A stretch of 19,236 nucleotides of DNA, taken from contig JBMNCO010000257.1 in NCBI GenBank assembly GCA_049366815.1, positions 1-19,236 of the forward strand, read 5' to 3'. A program made the position numbers and the translations under genes. This DNA comes from CAYNYM01 sp049366815. Its GTDB lineage: Bacteria > Desulfobacterota > DSM-4660 > Desulfatiglandales > HGW-15. Below are positions 7,619-15,090 of the stretch, piece by piece. How positions within the stretch are numbered: position 1 is the stretch's first letter; each line of letters begins with the position of its first letter. The notes under the pieces are model-generated. The model was not told the origin of the DNA and did no database searches. It saw only the letters and a list, made by a program, of their open reading frames with translations.

Positions 7619-9514
7619 CTATGCCTCGGCCTTCTCAGGTTGGGCGGGGCTCTGATCTGCTTTTGGGAAAGAAAGGGTGAATTCCGTGCCCTCACCCTTT
7701 CGGGAATCCACGCTGATGTCGCCGCCGAGGCTCTCCACGATCTTTTTTACAAAGGGCAGCCCGATGCCCTTGCCGTAGGGATCTATCTTCTTGGCTTCCT
7801 GCGTCCGGAAAAAATCCTCGAAAATCCGGTCCTTGTCTTGAGGTTCGATTCCGATACCCGTGTCCTTGACGTTGAGCACCACGCGATTCGCCGAAGTGCC
7901 CAGGGTCATGGAGACAGTACCCCCTGAGGGCGTGTACTTGATGGCGTTGGTAATGAGATTGTTGAAGATCTTTTCCATTTCTTCCTCAGTGGCCATGATG
8001 ATCGGATCTTCTTCCGGTAAGGTAACCACGAAGACCAGATTCTTTTCTTCAGCACTCGTCAGAAACAGGTCGGCGGCCTTTTGGGCCTGTACCTTCATGG
8101 AAAGCGGCTCCCACTGGCTCTGCAGAGCCTGGGTCTGCCACTGGTAGACGTCCAGCAGCCCGGTTGAAACCTCCATGACCGAATCTATGCGCTTGTAGAT
8201 CCTGTCGACAAGCTCCTTCTGTTTTTCCGTCATGGTTCCCACATAACCCTTCAGCATCACCTCAAGAAGGCTCTGGATCGCCATGAAAGGACCCTTGAGC
8301 TCATGGGTCATCAGGAAAATGAATTCGCTTTTGGCCTTATCCTGCCTTAACAGGATCTCATATCCTTGGGCATTTTCAATGGATATGGCGCCCTGGCCGG
8401 CCAAGGCATAGATGAAATCCAGTTCCTCCTGGGTGAAGATCTTTTTCTGGGCCATAAAGAGACGCAGGGTTCCAATGACCTTCTTACGGCCCTTCAATGG
8501 AACGGCCAGCATGCTGACAATGCCTTCTTTGCGGGCCGCCTCAGGATATTGAACGCCCGGATCGGAAGTCGCATCCAGCACAAAATGCGGTTCCCCTTCC
8601 AGTGCCCTGGCCAGACTCTTGTCTGCATCCACAGGACCTTTGTTGAGATACTCCTCACTCAAACCACAGGCGGAAACCAGCTCCAGTCTGTTCGTCTTTT
8701 CATCGAGAAGTCTGATCCCGGCCCCCTTCAATTCCAGGAGATTCACCATGCTTTGACAGATGAAGTCCAGCCTGGGATAGAGTCCCTGGGTCAGGTTGGT
8801 ATCCCTGGCGACCTGATTGAGCAGGCCCAGTTGCTGATTGGCCCGCTCGAGTTTGCCCTGGAGGTCCGTGAGCTTGAGAATCCTCCCCTTATATTGTCTG
8901 AAAAACCATGCTACGAAGGAACTGGATACATAAAGGGCGGTGTTGTAAAAAAACAGGAGCATCAGGACGAAAAATAGATTCTTTTGAATGGGTTTGGATA
9001 TGAAGGATGCGCTGTAAAGGTGCGGAATAACGTCACCAAGCTCCAGCAGGGCCATGGCATTCACAGTCAAGGCGATTAAAGAGACATAGGATATGAAGGT
9101 CCACTTTTCGAGAAGGGCGCCGCTCAAGATTACGTGAATAAGTGAGTAAAAAAGGATCGGGCTGGCGACGCCTCCGGTGTAATGAAGGACCAGGGTGATG
9201 AAGATCCAGTCCAAGAGGAATTGGGCCAATGTCAACCCAGGGAAAACAGCCGGATCGGAAAGCCGGGTCGGCACCTTGACAAAGAAAAAGTAATGAAGCG
9301 CAGCGTTGATCACAAAGATGATCAGAAACATCGAAAGAAGCGCAGGAGTGGGTACGTAGAGATGAATAAGGGAAGAGCCGATCAGAGTAGTCAAGATGAC
9401 CACCCCCATGAGAACCCACCGCAGCAGGACCCACCATTTTTGTTTTGAAAGGGGCTCTTCCAGGCCCATTCCTTCAAAAAAGTTTCGTACGCTTTTGAGG
9501 TAAGGAAACGTCAT
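7619..9514 (-). CDS. Membrane GAF-domain sensor histidine kinase
   Basis: The 631-residue protein has about five or six membrane segments at roughly residues 28-205 with little periplasmic sequence. A short coiled linker follows (about 210-232), then a cytoplasmic GAF domain (about 240-385). The HisKA dimerisation domain has the phospho-accepting H404 in MTHELKGPF. The ATPase domain has the N box (NNLITNAIKYTPSGG, about 518-532), G1 box DTGIGI (551-556) and G2 box GKGIGLPFVKKIV. All catalytic motifs look intact. No receiver or HAMP domain is present. The gene is on the same strand as, and downstream of, the response regulator at 10011-10418, which is a plausible partner although a 496-base repeat-rich spacer intervenes. 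The ATG at 9514 lacks a good ribosome-binding site. The ligand is unknown; the GAF domain has cysteines C253 and C283. It converges with hypC. Confidence 0.9.
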   Translation of the reverse strand: MTFPYLKSVRNFFEGMGLEEPLSKQKWWVLLRWVLMGVVILTTLIGSSLIHLYVPTPALLSMFLIIFVINAALHYFFFVKVPTRLSDPAVFPGLTLAQFLLDWIFITLVLHYTGGVASPILFYSLIHVILSGALLEKWTFISYVSLIALTVNAMALLELGDVIPHLYSASFISKPIQKNLFFVLMLLFFYNTALYVSSSFVAWFFRQYKGRILKLTDLQGKLERANQQLGLLNQVARDTNLTQGLYPRLDFICQSMVNLLELKGAGIRLLDEKTNRLELVSACGLSEEYLNKGPVDADKSLARALEGEPHFVLDATSDPGVQYPEAARKEGIVSMLAVPLKGRKKVIGTLRLFMAQKKIFTQEELDFIYALAGQGAISIENAQGYEILLRQDKAKSEFIFLMTHELKGPFMAIQSLLEVMLKGYVGTMTEKQKELVDRIYKRIDSVMEVSTGLLDVYQWQTQALQSQWEPLSMKVQAQKAADLFLTSAEEKNLVFVVTLPEEDPIIMATEEEMEKIFNNLITNAIKYTPSGGTVSMTLGTSANRVVLNVKDTGIGIEPQDKDRIFEDFFRTQEAKKIDPYGKGIGLPFVKKIVESLGGDISVDSRKGEGTEFTLSFPKADQSPAQPEKAEA

Positions 9515-9636
9515 AGGGCATGCATGGCTCGATTTGTTTTAGGGATCCAGTATCAGGTTTTGTTACTGTTCAGGTTGGTTAGGCCGTAGGCTGAAGGCTA
9601 TGAGTTTCCTTTCGAATTTTTCAAAGGGCTAAAGTG

Positions 9637-9846
9637 TTACGAAATTCCACGTTCATAAGAATACCCCAGGCGCTTTGACAGGCCAAGCCTGTCGTGCGAC
9701 TCCCTCAAGGATCCAAACGCGATTTCAAGAAATCGGAGATACTCGGCCTGACTTTCACGATAGATCAGAAGGTCCACTTCATCAGCAGTTTCCATCCAGA
9801 AATACACGATTTCTGGATGGTGCGGTCTGCTATCGGCATTCAGCAC
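9637..9846 (-). pseudogene. Remnant of a four-helix-bundle protein gene (TIGR02436/S23-type)
   Basis: A 69-codon open frame contains the stretch ESQAEYLRFLEIAFGSLRE followed by LSKRLGY. This closely resembles the third and fourth helices of the small four-helix-bundle proteins first known from 23S rRNA intervening sequences (family pattern: EFLRFL-IA-GSL-E then L-LA--LGY). The usual N-terminal half (about 60 residues with an AxxIPxNIAEG-type motif) is missing, replaced by sequence that runs into a perfect hairpin. The C-terminus ends soon after LGY. No ribosome-binding site is evident. I read it as a truncated, non-functional remnant. The match is from memory of the family pattern, not a search. 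Confidence 0.6.
9792..9820. repeat. Perfect 12-bp inverted repeat (hairpin)
   Basis: CCATCCAGAAAT (9792-9803) and its exact reverse complement ATTTCTGGATGG (9809-9820) flank a five-base loop. No T-run follows on either strand, so it is not a standard terminator. It lies within the 5' part of the four-helix-bundle remnant and may mark a repeat element or rearrangement junction. Confidence 0.7.
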
Positions 9847-9903
9847 TCAGCCTCATGCCTTGTCTTTGCATAGCTTTTGCTGATAGCTGATCGCTGAGTG
9901 CTG
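9841..9903. repeat. 10-bp inverted repeat with GCTGA heptamer array
   Basis: CAGCACTCAG (9841-9850) is matched by CTGAGTGCTG (9894-9903), an exact inverted repeat 43 bases apart. The right side is part of a heptamer series GCTGATA-GCTGATC-GCTGAGT-GCTG (9879-9903). Low-complexity arrays of this kind often accompany four-helix-bundle genes in Desulfobacterota genomes, as far as I recall. A miniature mobile element is possible but unproven. Confidence 0.6.
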
Positions 9904-9959
9904 TTAGCGCGAATCCGGGAATACTCATTTCCGGATATGCATCAGACTTCCTCTCTATT

Positions 9960-9990
9960 GTCCGGTGCAAGGGTTCCCCCGAGACCGGAC
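9960..9990 (+). other. Hairpin with T-run near the end of the response regulator gene
   Basis: GTCCGGT (9960-9966) pairs perfectly with ACCGGAC (9984-9990) across a 17-base loop. On the plus strand, a seven-T run follows at about 9998-10004 after TGTGTCA. The T-run is on the plus-strand side, although the neighbouring gene is read on the minus strand, so it does not serve as a standard terminator for that gene. Its role is unclear. Confidence 0.35.
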
Positions 9991-10010
9991 TGTGTCATTT
10001 TTTTGCAGGG

Positions 10011-10418
10011 CTAAGCCGATATCAAATGCTTGATTTTCTCCAGCAGGGCCTCGAGCCGAATGGGTTTTTCCACAAATTCGTTCACAGGCAGGTAGTCCCC
10101 GTCTTTGTCCGGTGAAAAATCCATGTTCATCTTCTGTGAGACACCGGTGATCATAAGAATGGGAATCTGCGCGTAGTCCTTGAATTCGGAATGGGGATCA
10201 CGGCTCCTGATCTTCTGGGATACCTGAAAGCCTTCGGTGATGGAATCCATCATGACGTCCAGAATGATCAGGTCCGGATTGACCTCCTTGACCATTTTGA
10301 GGCCCTCTGTCCCGTTCCCCGCGCTAAAGACCTGGTAATTATTCGCTTCCAGGGTGATCCGGACGCTTTCGACCAGATCAGGGTCATCATCAATAATAAG
10401 GATCTTTGGATTTTCCAT
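10011..10418 (-). CDS. Stand-alone receiver-domain response regulator
   Basis: The 135-residue protein is a single CheY-like receiver domain with no DNA-binding or enzymatic output. The acidic pocket D10-D12 (LIIDDDPDLV), phospho-acceptor D54 (LIILDVMMD), T91 (ILMITG) and K118 (EFVEKPI) are all present, so it should be phosphorylated normally. The stretch after D54 carries an insertion (about residues 58-85, with TEGFQVSQKIRSRDPHSEF) longer than in CheY. It starts 26 bases after hydA with a strong GAGGAGGAG ribosome-binding site and is clearly part of the hydrogenase operon. Candidate kinases are the GAF kinase downstream and the Cache kinase divergent from hydB. Without an output domain it must act through protein contact or a phosphorelay. 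Confidence 0.93.
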   Translation of the reverse strand: MENPKILIIDDDPDLVESVRITLEANNYQVFSAGNGTEGLKMVKEVNPDLIILDVMMDSITEGFQVSQKIRSRDPHSEFKDYAQIPILMITGVSQKMNMDFSPDKDGDYLPVNEFVEKPIRLEALLEKIKHLISA

Positions 10419-10437
10419 GGGTCTCCTCCTCGTCTTC

Positions 10438-10456
10438 TACCTTCCTAAAGGAAGAT
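10438..10456 (-). other. Small hairpin over the hydA stop codon
   Basis: On the minus strand CTTCC-TTTA-GGAAG forms a perfect 5-bp stem whose loop contains the TAG stop of hydA. No T-run follows. It might limit transcript decay or reduce readthrough into the response regulator gene, so that the regulator is made in smaller amounts than the hydrogenase. This is a weak inference. Confidence 0.3.
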
Positions 10457-11731
10457 GCAATGGGTAGAGCAGGAAATACAGGGATCATAGGCCCTCACAA
10501 GCATCTCCAGCATGAGTTCAATCTTTTCGTTGGGCTCCTCCTTGATCTGAGGGACCAGGGTCTCGAAATCCTTTTGAATATTGGCGTGGTTCTGGTTGGT
10601 GGGTATCACCACATTGGCCCACACACATTCCCCGTCCTTATTATACTCATATTCATGAAAGAGGATACCCCTCGGCACTTCTACAGATGCACTACCCCTT
10701 CCGGCCTTTGGGGTAACAGCCGGCTTTTCATCCTTAAGACCCCTGTCCAGGATGGTATCGATGAGTCGACTGCCGTCCTCCAGACAATGCATACACTCCA
10801 CGATCTGCGCTACATTATTCATGAAAGGATTGAAGTTTACCGGTTTGAGGTCGAAGAGCTCCGCAACCTGCTTGGCCTTTGGGGTCAGTTGATCATAGTT
10901 CAGATTCAGTCTGGCCAGGGCCCCGACCATATAGGAATCCCGGTTGTGACGCGCGAATTTGGCCGTCGACTGGGGGACCAGGTACTCATTGGAAATATCC
11001 TTGTATTCTTCGACCGGCCAAGTCCCCCCGTCTGTTGAGGCGATCCTGCCGTCGTAAAAGGCATATTCATCCGGATGGGTCAGGCCGATATATTCCGTTT
11101 CCCGCTGAAAGTCCGGGATATTGCCGGAGAGTTCCTTGACAAAGGAGGCCAGGGCCTCCACCTCCGGTACGGCGTCGTTGAGCCTCTTTTGAAGCCCTTC
11201 CAGTTCTTCGGCGGTCGGCCATTTTGCGAATCCGCCCACCACCGGACGCTGGGGATGGGTGGTCCTGCCTCCGATCAGATCCGACATCTCGTTGGCCAGA
11301 CGATGGAGCTTGACGACCAGGAGCACCTGTTCTCTGTGGGTGGCGGCCAGGGGGACCACGCTTGGAGCCCCTGCGAAGTCCGGAAGTGCAAGGTAGCCGA
11401 CGTGAAGGATATGGCTCTGGAGGGTCTCTCCATGCGTCAAGAGACGCCGAAGGAGTTCGGTCTGCTCTGAAACGGTGACCTTCATGCCGGCCTCTGTGGC
11501 CTTGAGGGAAGTAAGGGTGTGGCCGATGGAGCAGATGCCGCAGACCCTGGAGGTGATGTGGGCGACCTCGTACCATCTCCTGCCACGAAGCATGGCCTCG
11601 AAAAAACGGGGGGCCTCCACCACCTGCCACTCACATTCCTCTACTTGACCGTCCCTTATCTTGACGTTGATATTGCCGTGTCCCTCCACGCGGGTGACGT
11701 GATGGACTTTTATGATCTTTTCGTTGCTCAT
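10445..11731 (-). CDS. hydA: Group 3b NiFe-hydrogenase / sulfhydrogenase large (alpha) subunit
   Basis: The 428-residue protein carries the NiFe active site that interconverts H2 with protons and electrons. Nickel ligands are C64 and C67 in the L1 motif RVCGIC and C418 and C421 in the L2 motif DPCISCSTH. The N-terminal RVEGHG glutamate (E16) is also present. The tail after H424 is only CIFL, a four-residue extension that the maturation protease must remove. Short tails are usual in group 3 enzymes. The open frame extends upstream to 11866, but the ATG at 11731 has GGAGGTGG just before it and overlaps the hydD stop as ATGA, so translation is coupled. The order hydB-hydG-hydD-hydA is that of Pyrococcus-type sulfhydrogenases, which use NADP(H) and can also reduce sulfur or polysulfide. 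The protein is cytoplasmic, with no signal peptide. Confidence 0.97.
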   Translation of the reverse strand: MSNEKIIKVHHVTRVEGHGNINVKIRDGQVEECEWQVVEAPRFFEAMLRGRRWYEVAHITSRVCGICSIGHTLTSLKATEAGMKVTVSEQTELLRRLLTHGETLQSHILHVGYLALPDFAGAPSVVPLAATHREQVLLVVKLHRLANEMSDLIGGRTTHPQRPVVGGFAKWPTAEELEGLQKRLNDAVPEVEALASFVKELSGNIPDFQRETEYIGLTHPDEYAFYDGRIASTDGGTWPVEEYKDISNEYLVPQSTAKFARHNRDSYMVGALARLNLNYDQLTPKAKQVAELFDLKPVNFNPFMNNVAQIVECMHCLEDGSRLIDTILDRGLKDEKPAVTPKAGRGSASVEVPRGILFHEYEYNKDGECVWANVVIPTNQNHANIQKDFETLVPQIKEEPNEKIELMLEMLVRAYDPCISCSTHCIFL

Positions 11732-12468
11732 TTTGCCACCTCCGAGAAACCGGTATAGAGCCTGAAATTTTTCAAGACATCCTGCACGCCCAGTCCGTGC
11801 TTGGCGAGAATCTCCCGCTCTGAGTCCACGTTGGGGTGGTCCACGAGACCTCGGCATCCCCAGCAAATGCTCCCTTCAGTCACACAGCAGGCCCCGCAAC
11901 CCGCCCGGGTCACAGGCCCCATACAGGTCATGCCCAGTTCGAAGACACAGCGGTTCCCCGCCATTTTACATTCGACGCAGACGGGATGGTTCGGGATTTC
12001 CGGTTTCTTTCCCAGGAGCAGGGCCTTGACCACACTCGTAAATTCCGCACGGTTGATGGGACAGCCGTGGATCTCGAAATCCACCGGTACCACGGCCTTG
12101 AGGGGCCGGGACGGGTAGGTTTCATAATCCAGGGCCTTTTCGCCGTAAACGAACTTCCTGACGGTCTCAAGGTCATGAAAGTTTTTCAGGCAATTAATGC
12201 CACCGAGGGTGGCGCAAGCGCCCAGGGCGATCAATTTCTTGGCGTTCTTACGGATGTCCTTGAGCCTGGCCTCGTCGGAGCGACGGGTGATGGAACCCTC
12301 CACAAAGGCGATGTCATAATCATCCGAGTGTTCCTTCATGGCCTCCCGGAAACTGACCACGTCGGCATGTCCAAGAACCTGTAAGAGGTCCTCTTCAAGG
12401 TTAACGACCTGAAGTTGGCATCCCTCACAGCTCGCGAAATCAAAAAAGGCTATTCTCGGTTTATCCAT
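11728..12468 (-). CDS. hydD: Hydrogenase small (delta) subunit
   Basis: This subunit passes electrons from the NiFe site to the diaphorase subunits. The 246-residue protein has the proximal [4Fe-4S] ligands C14 and C17 (FASCEGCQLQ), C85 (LGACATLGG) and C136 (HGCPI). A C-terminal cysteine-rich region (C164, C167, C174, C182, C191, C194, C195, C202, C205) could bind one or two more clusters. No twin-arginine signal is present, so the enzyme is cytoplasmic, as expected for group 3. The open frame runs back to 12576, but the ATG at 12468 shares its A with the hydG stop (TGATG) and gives the family start PRIAFFDFASCEGC. It overlaps hydA by four bases at its end. The protein is close in type to MvhG and sulfhydrogenase delta subunits; the neighbours decide for the latter. 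Confidence 0.95.
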   Translation of the reverse strand: MDKPRIAFFDFASCEGCQLQVVNLEEDLLQVLGHADVVSFREAMKEHSDDYDIAFVEGSITRRSDEARLKDIRKNAKKLIALGACATLGGINCLKNFHDLETVRKFVYGEKALDYETYPSRPLKAVVPVDFEIHGCPINRAEFTSVVKALLLGKKPEIPNHPVCVECKMAGNRCVFELGMTCMGPVTRAGCGACCVTEGSICWGCRGLVDHPNVDSEREILAKHGLGVQDVLKNFRLYTGFSEVAK

Positions 12469-13304
12469 CACAACGCCTCCTTCAAACCAAAGATGTCTGA
12501 ATATCTGAATACGGGCCCGTCCTGACAGACGTAAACGCCGTTGATCTGGCAGTGCCCGCACTTGCCCAGCCCGCACTTCATTCTCCTCTCAAGGGAGAGG
12601 AAGATGTTCTTGTCCGGGATGCCTTTCGCCTTGGCTTCCAGTATGACGAAGCGATACATGATCGGCGGACCGACCACGACGCAGATGGTCCGGGCGGGGT
12701 CGATGTCGACCTTAGGGAAAAGGGTGGTTATGACGCCGATGTGCCCTTTCCAGTCAGGGTCGGCCCTGTCTACGGTTTCGAGATATTGGATGTCTTCTCT
12801 GCTCCGCCAATCTTCGAGTTCCTGCAAGAACAGTCTCTCTGAGGGATTTCTCGCCCCGAAGAGGATGGTTATGTCTCCGTATTTTTCCCTTCTGTCCAGA
12901 ACGTGTTGTATAAAGGACCTCAAGGGCACGAGGCCGATACCTCCGGCCACGAACAGGATGTCTTTCCCCTTGGATTCTTCCACAGGGAAATGGGTTCCAA
13001 AGGGACCTCGAATCCCGACCCTGTCTCCGGGTTGAAGGTTGTGCACGGCCTTGGTCAGGTTGCCGACCTTGCGGATGGCCAGTTCGAAGGAGTGGTTGTC
13101 GCGGTGCGCGGAGGAAATCGAGATGGGGGCCTCTCCAATGCCCATGATCGACAACTCAACGAATTGACCCGGAAGGTGCCCGAGGGGTTCTCCACTATCG
13201 AGCTGTATCTCAAAGAGCTTTTCGCTCTGCGTAAGGTCTTCAATGTGTGTAATTTCGGCCCACTTGGGCAAATAGGGGGAAATCTTCGGCACGGCTTGAT
13301 TCAT
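12468..13304 (-). CDS. hydG: Hydrogenase FAD/NAD(P)-binding (gamma) subunit
   Basis: This diaphorase subunit moves electrons between Fe-S clusters and NAD(P)H. The 278-residue protein has a ferredoxin-reductase FAD barrel (about 15-105; PGQFVELS and APISISS), an NAD(P) domain with VAGGIGLVPLRS (119-130) and VVVGPPIMYRF, and a PyrK-type [2Fe-2S] site. The cluster ligands are C244, C249, C252 and C260 in CGLGKCGHC followed by VCQDGPVF. The closest families are sulfhydrogenase gamma and anaerobic sulfite reductase subunit B. A GTG at 13313 is possible, but the ATG at 13304 sits 8 bases after AGGAGG and is preferred. It begins 13 bases after hydB and overlaps hydD by one base. The coenzyme (NAD or NADP) cannot be decided from sequence alone. 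The symbol follows the Pyrococcus hydBGDA usage, not the [FeFe] maturase HydG. Confidence 0.95.
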   Translation of the reverse strand: MNQAVPKISPYLPKWAEITHIEDLTQSEKLFEIQLDSGEPLGHLPGQFVELSIMGIGEAPISISSAHRDNHSFELAIRKVGNLTKAVHNLQPGDRVGIRGPFGTHFPVEESKGKDILFVAGGIGLVPLRSFIQHVLDRREKYGDITILFGARNPSERLFLQELEDWRSREDIQYLETVDRADPDWKGHIGVITTLFPKVDIDPARTICVVVGPPIMYRFVILEAKAKGIPDKNIFLSLERRMKCGLGKCGHCQINGVYVCQDGPVFRYSDIFGLKEAL

Positions 13305-13317
13305 CGCTCTCACCTCC

Positions 13318-14358
13318 TTATTCTTCCTCTTCTTCTTCCTTTAGATGGTTCAGGACATACACCGGGTCGGCAATATCAGCCAGGCAGGCCGAGGAACATC
13401 GGCCACAGCCCACACAGGCGAGGTCATCCAGTATCTTGAAGAGATAGAGCCCCTTCCTAAAGAAACGGTGGCGGTAACGCGCCGTTCTGGTTTCCCGGAA
13501 ATTTTCGCCTGTGGCGACCGCGGCGAAGCCTTCAAGCAGACAACCGTCCCAGCGCCGACGCCGTTCGCCGTGCACGAGGTCCAGATCCATTTCATCCCAA
13601 ACGTCAAAACAGTAACACGTCGGGCAGACCAGGTTGCAGGTCCCGCAACCGAGGCATTTGCTTGCCTGTTCCTCCCAGAAAAAATTGTCACTGTTGCGCT
13701 CCAGAAGCTGGGGAATCTCCCTGCTGGGAAATGTCAGGCCCAGTTTCTTACAGATATTTGAGGTATCTGTGCGGATTTCTGAGCGTCTCTTGCTCTCCTC
13801 CCTTGTCGCAGGTCGGAATTTGCCGTACTTTTCCAGGAGATATTTGCCTTTCTCCGTTCCAACCTCCACCGTAAAGCCTTCCCCGATATCCGTCAGCATG
13901 AGGTCGAAGCCATTGGACACCGTGGCGGCCTGCATGTGTGACCAGAAGGCGCGGGGAGCAACCCTTGTCGGGTCAATACCGATAAGTATGGCGTTTTCCC
14001 TTCTCTTCAGGTAGTGGGGGTCTGGAACGCCGGTTGAGAAGATCTTGTCCATCTGATTGATCGCCTTGAGATCATAGGGATGGACGCCAATGAGAATGAA
14101 GGGTTCATCTTTTATCTGGGATTCCACGTCCTGGGACGTGCCCCTCGAAAAGCTCAGGAGGGTTTCGGATGGTGGAAGAAAATACCTCTTGGGAGGAGAG
14201 AGGGTGCAGTCGAAGTCGAGACAAAGCTCTTCGGGCGATTGAATCGGGCCGTAGTCATAGGCGCCCTTCTTTTTTTTGACCCCTTCGACTTGATACCTGT
14301 TAATGAGATTTCCGACATAGAGATCGACATCGGATTTTTCAATGTACTGTAGTTCCAT
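13318..14358 (-). CDS. hydB: Hydrogenase iron-sulfur (beta) subunit
   Basis: This 346-residue electron-transfer subunit resembles sulfhydrogenase beta and anaerobic sulfite reductase subunit A. Two [4Fe-4S] ferredoxin-like sites are visible: C235, C238, C241 and C245 in CLGCGTCNLVCPTCYC, and C315, C318, C321 and C325 in CVGCGRCSSAC. C248 and C250 adjoin the first site. The N-terminal part (about 1-230) contains GVHPYDLKAINQMD and FTVEVGTEKGKYLL, which are typical. The ATG at 14358 follows GAGGT by about 8 bases. The gene is the first of the hydrogenase operon, with hydG 13 bases downstream. The protein ends in a run of acidic residues coded by GAA/GAG triplets. A segment near residues 128-143, where I expect cysteines in many homologues, has none here. 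Confidence 0.94.
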   Translation of the reverse strand: MELQYIEKSDVDLYVGNLINRYQVEGVKKKKGAYDYGPIQSPEELCLDFDCTLSPPKRYFLPPSETLLSFSRGTSQDVESQIKDEPFILIGVHPYDLKAINQMDKIFSTGVPDPHYLKRRENAILIGIDPTRVAPRAFWSHMQAATVSNGFDLMLTDIGEGFTVEVGTEKGKYLLEKYGKFRPATREESKRRSEIRTDTSNICKKLGLTFPSREIPQLLERNSDNFFWEEQASKCLGCGTCNLVCPTCYCFDVWDEMDLDLVHGERRRRWDGCLLEGFAAVATGENFRETRTARYRHRFFRKGLYLFKILDDLACVGCGRCSSACLADIADPVYVLNHLKEEEEEE

Positions 14359-15090
14359 GTGTCTACCTCGCTAAAAAGTTTGAATCACCTCATGTAAGAG
14401 TCGACATCGAAGGTTTAATCATCATTCCGGACAAATCACTGGACCGGTACCTCGGGTTTAAAGGATTTTTTACGCCTCCTTCCCTTTCCTATCCTGTAAT
14501 AAAGATTAGCAAATTGTATAAACTGAAAAATCAAAAGCAATAGACTGTTCTCTGACGGGTCGTGGAGGCGGCACATTCTCCATGACCTTCCAGGTCCCAT
14601 GACAATCTTGACTGAGGGAAGAATTCCCGAAGAACCCGGCCGGCCCCATCGGGTATCTGAGATGGATATCTTCCCGTTTCTTGATGATATATGAATGATT
14701 CAACGAAATTGTCGGAAACTCTGCAAAAAGGGGGAAGGGTGAAATGGGACGATCCAGTGCGCTGTCCAGGTCTCTTGGATGGGGCCGGGACAGGGGGGAC
14801 GAAACTCTGACCGAAATCTAAAAACCTGTGAATGAGAGGGGTTTCAGTTCTCACCGCAAGGGGAAAAGTCACATCATCACCTTCGAGTCACTTGATCTCA
14901 GATACGTTTTGCTCGATAATCAGGCCATTGCGCCTCTGATCACCAATCGTACCGGCTTTTTACACTAATTTGACGCGGAATGGAATCTTTTTCTTGAAAT
15001 GCACGCTGCAAAATGCTCGGATATCATTGTAACCGGGAAATGCCTTTGTGTTTTCCCAATTGTTCCTGAGACCTTCCGGGGGAAAAGTCC
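14359..15090. other. Divergent regulatory region between hydB and the Cache kinase gene
   Basis: These 732 bases lie between two divergent genes and hold no convincing gene. Minus-strand open frames of 65 and 113 codons lack ribosome-binding sites and known motifs. A candidate hydB promoter is listed separately. Upstream of it are two short perfect inverted repeats, GACCT-TCC-AGGTC (14584-14596) and GGGAA-GAA-TTCCC (14616-14628), which could be protein-binding sites. For the plus-strand kinase gene, no promoter is clear; TTGACG near 14972 has no good -10. No sigma-54 -24/-12 element was seen. Confidence 0.5.
14513..14540 (-). promoter_or_regulatory. hydB: Candidate promoter of the hydBGDA operon
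   Basis: On the minus strand, TTGCTT (14540-14535, three of six consensus bases) is followed by a 16-base spacer and TACAAT (14518-14513, five of six), within an AT-rich stretch. It would give a leader of about 150 bases before hydB. The weak -35 would fit an activated promoter, and the inverted repeats at 14584-14596 and 14616-14628 lie upstream where an activator might bind. This is inference. Confidence 0.4.

Larger units (their letters stand above)
9515..10010. other. Repeat-rich spacer between response regulator and GAF kinase
   Basis: These 496 bases interrupt what would otherwise be a regulator-kinase gene pair. They contain a decayed four-helix-bundle gene fragment, a perfect 12-bp hairpin, a widely spaced 10-bp inverted repeat with a GCTGA heptamer array, and two further hairpins (9913-9936 and 9960-9990). 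There is also a short TAGGC-type repeat near 9580-9603 (AGGCCGTAGGCTGAAGGCT). No intact gene or transposase was seen. The composition suggests an old insertion of mobile or repetitive DNA. Confidence 0.65.

Noticed and set aside
10445..10480. Selenocysteine in the L2 motif of the large subunit
   Set aside because: The ligand positions are encoded as ordinary cysteine codons and no in-frame TGA occurs in the motif.
10445..12468. Assignment of the hydrogenase to the Mvh-type, heterodisulfide reductase-linked group (3c)
   Set aside because: The adjacent hydB and FAD/NAD(P)-binding hydG genes define the sulfhydrogenase (3b) arrangement, and no hdr genes or mvhD are present.
13318..13338. GAA/GAG triplet run at the end of hydB as a phase-variable repeat
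   Set aside because: It is short and in frame; a gain or loss would only change the number of terminal glutamates, and the run is broken by different codons.
14531..14872. Minus-strand 113-codon frame upstream of hydB
   Set aside because: It covers the candidate hydB promoter and palindromes, lacks a ribosome-binding site and looks like random translation.
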